Source: JAFAGX01 sp963759875
GTDB lineage: Bacteria; Acidobacteriota; Terriglobia; Terriglobales; Acidobacteriaceae
Direction: 5' to 3'
Length of the DNA stretch: 64,000 nucleotides
NCBI GenBank assembly: GCA_963759875.1
Contig: CAVXBB010000015.1
Span: forward strand, 992,001-1,056,000
Part shown: in pieces, positions 47,961 through 55,085 of the stretch
How positions within the stretch are numbered: the stretch's first letter is position 1
Layout of the letters: each line of letters starts with the position of its first letter
Made by a program: the position numbers and the translations under genes
The notes under the pieces: model-generated
Database searches by the model: none
What the model saw: only the letters and a program-made list of their open reading frames with translations
What the model was told of the DNA's origin: nothing

Positions 47961-48673
47961 TGTCCATGAGCGAACATCACAGAATTCTCGTGGTTGATGA
48001 TGAACCCCAGATCACCCGGGTCCTGCGAACCAGCTTGTCAAGCCACGGATACGATATCCGCGTGGCCAACGATGGCGAGACTGCGCTTGAGATTATGAAA
48101 GACTGGACTCCCGACCTCGTGATCACCGATCTTGCCATGCCCAACATGGATGGTCTGGAACTTTGCCGGAGGTTGCGGCCTTCTACCCACATTCCAATCA
48201 TCGTGCTTTCGGTCCGGGGTGAAGAGCGGACAAAGGTTCAGGCGCTTGATGCTGGCGCTGATGATTACGTGACCAAGCCATTTAGCATAGAGGAGTTGCT
48301 GGCGCGCGTGCGCGCGAATTTACGACGAACACTGGCACGCGAGGAGGCCGCCCCACTCATCCAGATCGGCGATTTTCGTATCGATTTGCCGGCACACAGA
48401 GTCACTGTAGCTCAACGCGAGATCCATCTCACTCCCAAAGAGTTTGATCTTCTTGTTTATCTGGCCCGGCACCCAGGAAGGGTTGTCACTCACCGCGCTC
48501 TTCTCAGCGCAATCTGGGGTGGTCAAAGCACAGAACAGGTGGAGTATTTGCGGGTGTTCGTGGGGCAGTTGCGGAAAAAACTGGAACCCGAGGCCGGCTG
48601 CCCGCGCTACATCGTTACGGAGCCCTGGGTTGGATACCGCTTTGAGCCGGGGAACGGAAAACTCAGCCCGTAA
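47960..48673 (+). CDS. kdpE: KdpE-type response regulator (OmpR family)
   Basis: The GTG overlaps the kdpD stop; an ATG two codons later is possible. Residues 8-120 are the receiver: VVDDEPQITRVL, with the phospho-accepting Asp in TPDLVITDLAMPNMDG and the switch KPFSIEELLAR. Residues 135-230 are a winged helix: LTPKEFDLLVYLARHPGRVV and VFVGQLRKKLE, ending YRFEPG. It should activate kdpFABC at low potassium. It is cotranscribed with the sensor fragment. Confidence 0.92.
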   Translation: MSMSEHHRILVVDDEPQITRVLRTSLSSHGYDIRVANDGETALEIMKDWTPDLVITDLAMPNMDGLELCRRLRPSTHIPIIVLSVRGEERTKVQALDAGADDYVTKPFSIEELLARVRANLRRTLAREEAAPLIQIGDFRIDLPAHRVTVAQREIHLTPKEFDLLVYLARHPGRVVTHRALLSAIWGGQSTEQVEYLRVFVGQLRKKLEPEAGCPRYIVTEPWVGYRFEPGNGKLSP

Positions 48674-48762
48674 CGAGTAGTACAGGTTTTCCCTGATTGA
48701 TCTACTCGTGATCCTGTATATAAGCTACACTGACGTTTTTTTACCCGCACCAGGGAATCTGA

Positions 48763-50054
48763 ATGGGACAGCCCACTGCGCCGCTGCGAAATAGGCGTCT
48801 GCTGGTAGTCTCGGCGGTTGCCGTGGCTGCCACTGCCTCATTAATCGCACTCGTTCCGCAAACGGTTCGAGGATTTTTGTCCACTGGCTTCTTGCCGCAT
48901 GCGTACTGCTACTTATATGACAAGAGCCTCATCGCATTGCATCTAGGTTCCGACACCGCGATTTGGCTCGCGTATGTCTCGATTTCGGTCACTCTGGCCT
49001 ACCTGGTGTATCGCACGCGCCGCGAGATGCCATTTAGCTGGATGTTTCTTGCGTTTGGGACCTTCATTATTGCTTGTGGATTCACTCACCTCATGGAAGT
49101 CATCGTTCTGTGGAAGCCTCTCTATTGGCTTTCTGCCGACATCAAGCTCCTCACTGCCGTTGCTTCTGTGATCACGGCAATCGCGCTGCCCCCGCTGGTA
49201 CCCAAAGTTCATCAAATGATTTTGGCTGCTAGATCTTCAAAAGAACACGAGGCCAGGATCGAAGTCGCGAACCATGAACTGTTCCAGGCAAATGAAGCTC
49301 TTAAGCAGGAGGTTGGAAAGCGCACTCACGCCGAGCAGGAGCTACGCGTTCTCTCCGGTCGCCTGCTTCGAATGCAAGACGACGAACGTCGGCGCTTAGC
49401 ACGGGAGCTGCACGATAGTACCGGTCAACTTCTGACCGCCATTCAGCTCAATCTGTCTGTTGCTATGCAGCAGACCTCCGGCACAAACGGAAATTTGCAC
49501 CGCAGTCTGGAAGAGAGTGTTCAGTTGACGAAGCAAGCAATCGGCGATGTTCGCACAATGTCATACCTTCTTCATCCGCCTATGTTGGACGAAGCGGGCC
49601 TCGGACATGCGTTGCAGTGGACGTTGAGGGTTTCATCAAGCGGAGCCATGTCGAAATTGCTTTACAGCTTCCGCCGAAGCTTGACCGTTTATGCCCCGAA
49701 GTGGAAGTCGCGGTATTCCGAATGGTTCAAGAGGCCCTCACAAATATCCATCGCCACTCGGGAAGTCCCAAAGCCGAGATCACCGTGACGATAGATTCCG
49801 ACCAGCTCGTAATCTCAATTCGGGATTATGGAAAGGGCATGTCCAGCCGCATCGTCGATCCCACAGGAAGCGCTGACAGCAGCACATTCGGCGTCGGATT
49901 GCGCGGCCTGGCAGAACGGTTCAGGCAATTAGGCGGCACGTTAACAATTGCGGCAGCCAACCCTGGAACGCTCTTAGAAGCGTCGCTGCCCGTGTCTGCG
50001 ATCGCGCTCAGAAATGAGTTGGAATTCGCCTCTCGGATGTCCGCTTCTCAGTAA
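48763..50054 (+). CDS. Histidine kinase with ethylene-receptor-like membrane domain, one frameshift
   Basis: Residues 55-145 are three helices that resemble the ETR1 ethylene-binding domain: D64 in SDTAIWLAYVSISV, and C105-x3-H109 in FIIACGFTHLMEV, the same Cys-x3-His copper-ligand spacing as Cys65/His69 of ETR1, with Asp about 40 residues before. A coiled linker leads to a HisKA_3-type H-box, RRRLARELHDSTGQ (His217). The ATPase part (MVQEALTNIHRHSG, IRDYGKGM, GVGLRGLAERF) is in another frame: a missing base near 49620 (tggACGTTG for tgg-tac-gtt) breaks it. Joined length is about 430. No NarL-type partner is adjacent. Function of the bacterial domain is only partly known. Confidence 0.85.
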
Positions 50055-50148
50055 AGCTGCTAACTAATCCGCGTTAGCAAACTAGCAACTCTGAATGTAA
50101 GCCCCTAACCCCTGTTGCTTAATTAACTTCGAGGTTTACGAACATTCT

Positions 50149-50175
50149 ACGAACTCTTTATCGAATCTTTATGCC
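50149..50175 (+). promoter_or_regulatory. Candidate shared operator upstream of the small-protein genes
   Basis: ACGAACTCTTTATCGAA followed by TCTTTATGCC resembles the sequence before the porin-kdp operon at 51064-51101 (ACGAATTCCTTATGAAC ... CTTTTATGCG). The A+T-rich halves and the TTTATGC box lie about 40 bases before a ribosome site, so they may be a promoter/operator bound by KdpE or its receiverless paralogue. Confidence 0.4.
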
Positions 50176-50215
50176 TTTCATAATCCAATAATTCGAGCGA
50201 TTGGGGAGCGTGAGC

Positions 50216-50353
50216 ATGGGGATGCTTGCGATTGCAAACATGGTTCTGTTGCTAGTGGGATTTTTGATGCGGCTGCGCAAACAAAAACGCGACAGGATCA
50301 ATAAACCGCCAGTCAGTCTGGCTATCCAACAATTAACCCAAACAAAAGGCTAG
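50216..50353 (+). CDS. Small single-helix membrane protein (45 residues)
   Basis: ATG 50216 has GGGGAG seven bases upstream. The peptide starts MGMLAIANMVLLLVGFLMRL, one hydrophobic helix, followed by RKQKRDRINKPP, a positive cytoplasmic segment, and a polar tail. It ends at TAG 50353, whose sequence also carries the AGGAG of the next gene. I know no family. Its position between the histidine kinase and the 85-residue gene suggests a small regulator of a membrane protein. Confidence 0.6.
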   Translation: MGMLAIANMVLLLVGFLMRLRKQKRDRINKPPVSLAIQQLTQTKG

Positions 50354-50359
50354 GAGTAT

Positions 50360-50617
50360 ATGTCGTCAATTCAGGACGTTTCTGCGGAGCAATTGGCCAA
50401 ACTTTTCCATCATTATCGGCAAGCTTTGGCCCGTGACTACGACTGTAAGAACGACCAGGACAAAACCTCTTGTTGGGATCGAACTCCCAGCAACGAACGC
50501 AAATTGATGGTGGCGGCGGCACGTTTGGCGTTGGAGGAGTTGGGCGTGATTTCATCACCCAACCATCCTACGCGCAAGTATTTCGCCAAGCCGGGAGAAG
50601 CGGACTGGGGCTGCTGA
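50360..50617 (+). CDS. Hypothetical protein, 85 residues
   Basis: AGGAG lies upstream of the ATG. The product MSSIQDVSAEQLAKLFHHYR continues with a short Cys-containing segment (DYDCKNDQDKTSCWDRTPSN) and a helix MVAAARLALEELGV, ending ADWGC. Three cysteines and charged residues give a compact soluble protein. No domain is recognised. It follows the small membrane protein by 6 bases and may be in the same transcript. Confidence 0.65.
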   Translation: MSSIQDVSAEQLAKLFHHYRQALARDYDCKNDQDKTSCWDRTPSNERKLMVAAARLALEELGVISSPNHPTRKYFAKPGEADWGC

Positions 50618-50683
50618 GAGCGTTCCAGCACGCGATGGGCATTCGAAATGGCAAGCTGGGCTAACGCAAGCGAGGCGGGTACG

Positions 50684-51034
50684 ATGTTATTTTCCGACGC
50701 AAAGCGGGAAGACTCGCCAGAGATCATCCAGGCTGGCGATTTCCGCTTAAACGTCGAAACCCGTGAGGTAAGCGTTCGCGAGCACAAGCTGCCGCTCTCC
50801 AACGATGAATTCGAGCTGCTCGTTTTTCTGGTTGGACATCCCACCAGCATTATCACGCCCCATACTCGCTTGAGCACACGATGGGGGCGCACTCTGGTGC
50901 ATCAGGCCGAGGTTTTGCGCGTTCTTAGCCAGTTACGAAAGAAGTTGGAAGCCGTCGGATGCTCGCATTACATTCGCACCGAGCCATGGGTCGTTTATCG
51001 CTTCGATTCCAATGCTCACCGCGATCATCGTTAG
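50684..51034 (+). CDS. Receiverless OmpR-type winged-helix protein, KdpE paralogue
   Basis: The start at ATG 50684 has GAGG upstream (116 residues); ATG 50648 is an alternative. The whole protein matches the DNA-binding half of the KdpE above: both share AGDF/IGDF at the start, a PL/LT-x2-EFxLLV helix, LRKKLE and TEPWVxYRF. No receiver domain or phospho-Asp is present. It is probably a duplicated KdpE output domain that binds DNA independently of phosphorylation and could repress or compete for the kdp promoter. Confidence 0.78.
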   Translation: MLFSDAKREDSPEIIQAGDFRLNVETREVSVREHKLPLSNDEFELLVFLVGHPTSIITPHTRLSTRWGRTLVHQAEVLRVLSQLRKKLEAVGCSHYIRTEPWVVYRFDSNAHRDHR

Positions 51035-51063
51035 CTCTCCCTGTCTAGCCGTTGAAAACCTTT

Positions 51064-51101
51064 ACGAATTCCTTATGAACTATTAATCCCACTTTTATGC
51101 G
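51064..51101 (+). promoter_or_regulatory. Candidate promoter/operator of the porin-kdp operon
   Basis: ACGAATTCCTTATGAAC and CTTTTATGCG lie 40-75 bases before the first reading frame and match the site at 50149-50175. The sequence is A+T-rich compared with its surroundings. No factor can be assigned with certainty; KdpE is the best guess from context. Confidence 0.4.
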
Positions 51102-51140
51102 TGAAGTAGTAAATCTGCTCACACCAGCTTAGGAAATATT

Positions 51141-51317
51141 GTGTCCGCGATAGTACTTACAAGAGTTGCAGTTGCCGTGCTGTGTGGGGGCGCCATCATT
51201 TTCTTCCTCCGGGTTGTGATCGCCCTCGTGAAGGAGTTAAGGATCGGCCCGGTTTCCGCTGTAAAAGTTTATTTCGCGAAGTTCAATCCGTCGTCCAGAA
51301 AACGAGGAGAACTCATA
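51141..51317 (+). other. Possible small membrane peptide or alternative N-terminus of the porin
   Basis: A GTG at 51141 with AGGA six bases upstream opens a frame beginning MSAIVLTRVAVAVLCGGAII, one hydrophobic helix, then a basic stretch. It continues in frame into the porin without a stop. The porin has its own start and signal peptide at 51318/51321, so this may be a leader that keeps ribosomes on the transcript. Confidence 0.4.
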
Positions 51318-53033
51318 GTGATGAATTCTGAAATTCTTAAAGGCAAACCTCCGATAAAAGTCGCCAAACGTACTGCGCTCATGCTGCTGGCTGCTAGCTT
51401 TTTTGCATTCCCACTTCGTGCTCAACAGGTCACAACCGACAACTCCAATATGAACGAAAGTTCAGGATCCAAGGCTTCGGATGGGCAGATTCCACCTGCG
51501 ATTGCCAAGCAGCTATCCGCAATGGAACAGCGAATCGAGCAACTCGAAGCGGAACTGAAGAAGCAACAGGGCGGAAATCAAGCATCCGCCATGGCTGACC
51601 CGCCCGTCGCAGCGTCGCCACTTGTACCCGTTGCAAGCGCAGTTATACCCGCACCAGTCAACGTTCCCGTCATGGCAGCTGTTGAGACCCAAACGTCACC
51701 GGCTCCAACTCCCACCCAGAAGAAAGAGAAAGCTGAGCCATTTGCCTTCGCTGACTGGACGTGGCTGAACGGCAATAGTCGGGTGAAAGACGTTCCGCTC
51801 GATACCAAGTTCTTCACGCCTGAGATACAGGCTGACGTGGACTACATCGTCGATTTCAACCATCCGGCCGACGACACCATCGGTGGATCCAGCGAAGTTT
51901 TTCGTGCCAACGAGTTCCAACTGACGCAGTTCGGAGCAGGTGGCGATTTTCATTACAACAACGTTCAGGCTCGGCTGATGACGCAGTTTGGCATGTACTC
52001 GGCGACCACGCCACGCAACGATGCCAGCCCGGCCCGCGGCAACTGGGATTTGGATACGGCATACCGATATGTGTCTGAGGCCTATGGCGGGTACCACATC
52101 AACGCAATGAATGGAATCAACATTCAAGCCGGTATTTTTATGTCCTATGTCGGCCTGTTTAGTTACTACAACTTTGATAATTGGGCATATCAGCCGTCGT
52201 ACGTGTCTTCCAACACGCCATGGTTTTTCAACGGCATGCGGGTTCAGATTTTTCCGACCGAGCACTTGAAAATTGAGCCCTGGCTGATCAACGGCTGGCA
52301 GTCATACGGACGTTTCAACCATCGCCCCGGCTTCGGCGGTCAAATTTTGTGGAGACCAAACGGCAACTGGGAAATCCTGGGTAATCAGTACGCGCTCGGT
52401 GCGGATACGCTCGGCGTTCCCGGCCGAATCCGCTATCACACGGACGACAGTATCGAACACAAGTACTACGACAATCCCGGAACCTTCATCAGCAAAGCTG
52501 CCTTCACAGTTACCGGTGACGCTGGTTGCGAGCACGGCGGCGATCCTGTGGCCGGTACAGCGGTCAGCTGCGACACCGATACTGTGAAGATCGTTAACGG
52601 GAAGAGATACATCGCTCCAAAGCAGTCGTTTCTTGGATTCATGGTCTACAACCGGCTTTGGTTCCAGAGAGACAGATATGGATTCACCTTGGGCGGCGGG
52701 AAGATCAACAACCCCGGTCGCTATCTGGTGCTGTTGCCGCCTATTAATGGAGCAACCGCGATTTCTGGAACGCCTTACTTCCCAGAAAATCCTGGCGATC
52801 CGTTTAAGGCGTGGGATGCGTCGGCAACTTTTGATTACATGCCCAGCCAGTACATTACATTTCGCTGGGAATACGATCATCGCGCGGCCAACGTGCCGTA
52901 CTTTACCGGCCGCGGCGGCATAACGCCGCCAGGCGGGGATATCGGAGCAGCCGGATCATTCGTGCCGGGTTTTACTCCTAATCTGGTGAAAGACGAGAAC
53001 CGTCTGGATTTGGCAATTCTGGTGAAGTTTTAA
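51318..53033 (+). CDS. Outer membrane beta-barrel porin (BBP2-like), first gene of the kdp operon
   Basis: GTG 51318 has GGAG eight bases upstream; ATG 51321 is equivalent. The signal peptide is ALMLLAASFFAFPLRAQ. A short coiled coil (AMEQRIEQLEAELKKQQ) and a Pro/Ala-rich linker precede a barrel from about residue 140: FADWTWLNGNSR, FTPEIQADVDYIVDFNHP, and final strands ending RLDLAILVKF with the C-terminal Phe. This fits the putative beta-barrel porin 2 family. It ends 51 bases before the first kdp peptide, which suggests that outer-membrane entry of potassium or another cation is co-expressed with the pump. Confidence 0.82.
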   Translation: MMNSEILKGKPPIKVAKRTALMLLAASFFAFPLRAQQVTTDNSNMNESSGSKASDGQIPPAIAKQLSAMEQRIEQLEAELKKQQGGNQASAMADPPVAASPLVPVASAVIPAPVNVPVMAAVETQTSPAPTPTQKKEKAEPFAFADWTWLNGNSRVKDVPLDTKFFTPEIQADVDYIVDFNHPADDTIGGSSEVFRANEFQLTQFGAGGDFHYNNVQARLMTQFGMYSATTPRNDASPARGNWDLDTAYRYVSEAYGGYHINAMNGINIQAGIFMSYVGLFSYYNFDNWAYQPSYVSSNTPWFFNGMRVQIFPTEHLKIEPWLINGWQSYGRFNHRPGFGGQILWRPNGNWEILGNQYALGADTLGVPGRIRYHTDDSIEHKYYDNPGTFISKAAFTVTGDAGCEHGGDPVAGTAVSCDTDTVKIVNGKRYIAPKQSFLGFMVYNRLWFQRDRYGFTLGGGKINNPGRYLVLLPPINGATAISGTPYFPENPGDPFKAWDASATFDYMPSQYITFRWEYDHRAANVPYFTGRGGITPPGGDIGAAGSFVPGFTPNLVKDENRLDLAILVKF

Positions 53034-53084
53034 ATCGGCGGCACTGGTGTCAGTTCGCGTCCAATGTCAATTTGGAGATGACTT

Positions 53085-53171
53085 ATGCAAGACGTTCTTT
53101 GGATAGCAGCAACCATCGCGTTCTTTGCTCTATCAATTGCGTACGTGCACTTCTGTGAGCGGGTGAAGTGA
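53085..53171 (+). CDS. 28-residue membrane peptide preceding kdpF
   Basis: TTGGAGATG lies just upstream. The peptide MQDVLWIAATIAFFALSIAY plus VHFCERVK is one hydrophobic helix with a positive tail. From memory, short peptides of this type (MQD-start, CER-end) occur directly before kdp genes in several phyla but are usually left unannotated. A structural role near KdpF is inference. Confidence 0.72.
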   Translation: MQDVLWIAATIAFFALSIAYVHFCERVK

Positions 53172-53184
53172 GAAGGAGAGCGAT

Positions 53185-53274
53185 ATGAATCTGGAATCCA
53201 TGATTATGCTCGCAGTGAGTGCGTTAACCATGATTTATCTGATCTACGCACTATTGCGGCCGGAGAAATTCTGA
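53185..53274 (+). CDS. kdpF: Potassium-transporting ATPase subunit KdpF
   Basis: The 29-residue peptide has GGAGAG upstream and the typical single helix MIMLAVSALTMIYLIYALLR followed by PEKF. KdpF stabilises the KdpABC complex in the inner membrane. Its TGA overlaps the kdpA ATG (TGATG), giving coupled translation. Confidence 0.88.
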   Translation: MNLESMIMLAVSALTMIYLIYALLRPEKF

Positions 53275-55073
53275 TGACGATCAATGGTTGGTTTCAAATC
53301 CTGTTTTTTCTCCTGCTGATCTTCCTGGTCACGAAGCCGATGGGCATTTTCATGACCAAGGTTTTCAGCCGCGAGAAGACTTTCCTCGATCCGCTGCTGC
53401 GGCCCATCGAACGGCTTGTCTATCGGCTCACTAGCGTTGACGAGGATCACGAGATGCGCTGGACGGAGTACGCGGCCTGCATGCTCCTGTTCAGTTTGGT
53501 TTCGATGCTCGTGCTCTATCTGATGCAGCGCCTGCAGGGATATCTGCCGTTTAACCCGCAGAAATTCGGCGCCGTCACTCCCGCCCACCTGGCGTTCAAC
53601 ACTGCAGCCTCGTTTACCACCAACACGAACTGGCAGGCATACTCGGGTGAGACGACGATGAGCTATTTCACCCAGATGGCCGGGCTCGCGTATCACAACT
53701 TTGCCTCGGCGGCTGTAGGAATCTCGCTGGCGATCGCTTTTATTCGTGGCATTGCCCGCCGCCAGATGCAAACGATTGGCAACTTTTGGGTCGACCTCGT
53801 CCGCAGCTCGCTCTGGGTGTTATTGCCGTTCTGCGTAGTTGGCGCCCTGGTGCTGGTATCGCAGGGAGTAGTTCAGAACCTGAGAGCCTACGACACGGTG
53901 AAGCTGGTCGAACCGATGCAGGTTCAGAAGACTGGCTCCGATGGTAAGCCCATGGTCGATGCCAATGGAAGACCAGTAATGGATACGGTGACCACGCAGA
54001 CCATTGCGCAGGGACCGGTAGCTTCTCAGGAGATTATTAAAGAATGGGGCACGAACGGTGGTGGATTCTTCAATGCCAATAGCGCGCATCCGTTTGAGAA
54101 TCCAACCCCCTTCAGCAATCTGATTGAGTTGTTCTCCATCTTTGCCGTTTCCGCTGGTCTCACCTATACGTTAGGCCGAATGACCGGCTCACAGCGCCAC
54201 GGATGGGCCGTTTGGGCAGCCATGGCAATTTTGTTTCTGGCCGGCGTAACCACCGCGTATTGGGCTGAGGCGCGTGGCAACCCGCTGCTTGCCGGGACCA
54301 ATCAGCAAGTCACCGCTCAACAATCCGGCGGCAACATGGAGGGCAAAGAAGTTCGCTTCGGTATCGCCGATTCCACCCTGTTCGCCACAGTGACCACCGA
54401 CGCCAGTTGCGGCGCGATTAACGGCTGGCACGACTCCTACATGCCTCTGGGCGGCATGGTTCCACTGGTCAACATGATGCTCAGCGAGGTCATCTTTGGC
54501 GGCGTGGGGGCAGGAATGTACGGCATGCTGATTTACATCGTGCTCGCGGTCTTCATAGCCGGGCTGATGGTGGGCCGCACGCCAGAATACCTCGGCAAAA
54601 AAATTGAGGCATACGACGTCAAGATGGCGATGTTAGTCGTGCTCGTGTTTCCACTCGTCATTCTGGTGCTGACCGGAATTTCGTCGGTGAGCGGCTTTGG
54701 AACGTCAAGCATCAGCAACCCAGGGCCGCACGGATTTAGCCAAATGCTGTATGCCTTCGTCTCTGGCGCAGCCAACAACGGCTCCGCCTTTGGCGGATTG
54801 ACCGTTAACACGCCTTGGTACGACACAGCGATCGGGTTCGACATGCTACTGGGACGCTTCTTCATGATCATTCCGATGCTGGCGATCGCGGGCAATCTGG
54901 CGCAGAAAAAATACGTGCCACCTTCGTTGGGCACGTTCCCGGTGACCACGCCTTTGTTTACCGTGCTTTTGATCGGCGTGATCCTGATTGTCGGTGCGCT
55001 CACATTTTTCCCGGCATTAAGCCTTGGACCCATCCTGGAGCATCTGCTCCTGGCTGCAGGAAAGACCTTCTAG
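53274..55073 (+). CDS. kdpA: Potassium-transporting ATPase subunit KdpA
   Basis: The 599-residue length and ten-plus helices match KdpA. Selectivity-filter type sequences are visible: FNTAASFTTNTNWQAYSGE (first loop), GTNGGGFFNANSAHPFENPT, and GAANNGSAFGGL, with GGMVPLVNMMLSEVIFGGVG between. KdpA is the channel-like subunit that takes up K+ with high affinity. A periplasmic loop around residues 210-245 (QKTGSDGKPMVDANGRPVMD) is present. It is 12 bases before kdpB. Confidence 0.96.
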   Translation: MTINGWFQILFFLLLIFLVTKPMGIFMTKVFSREKTFLDPLLRPIERLVYRLTSVDEDHEMRWTEYAACMLLFSLVSMLVLYLMQRLQGYLPFNPQKFGAVTPAHLAFNTAASFTTNTNWQAYSGETTMSYFTQMAGLAYHNFASAAVGISLAIAFIRGIARRQMQTIGNFWVDLVRSSLWVLLPFCVVGALVLVSQGVVQNLRAYDTVKLVEPMQVQKTGSDGKPMVDANGRPVMDTVTTQTIAQGPVASQEIIKEWGTNGGGFFNANSAHPFENPTPFSNLIELFSIFAVSAGLTYTLGRMTGSQRHGWAVWAAMAILFLAGVTTAYWAEARGNPLLAGTNQQVTAQQSGGNMEGKEVRFGIADSTLFATVTTDASCGAINGWHDSYMPLGGMVPLVNMMLSEVIFGGVGAGMYGMLIYIVLAVFIAGLMVGRTPEYLGKKIEAYDVKMAMLVVLVFPLVILVLTGISSVSGFGTSSISNPGPHGFSQMLYAFVSGAANNGSAFGGLTVNTPWYDTAIGFDMLLGRFFMIIPMLAIAGNLAQKKYVPPSLGTFPVTTPLFTVLLIGVILIVGALTFFPALSLGPILEHLLLAAGKTF

Positions 55074-55085
55074 AGGACTCGAGAT

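Noticed and set aside
51035..51140. c-di-AMP riboswitch before the porin-kdp operon
   Set aside because: The interval is too short and shows no ydaO-type conserved stems.
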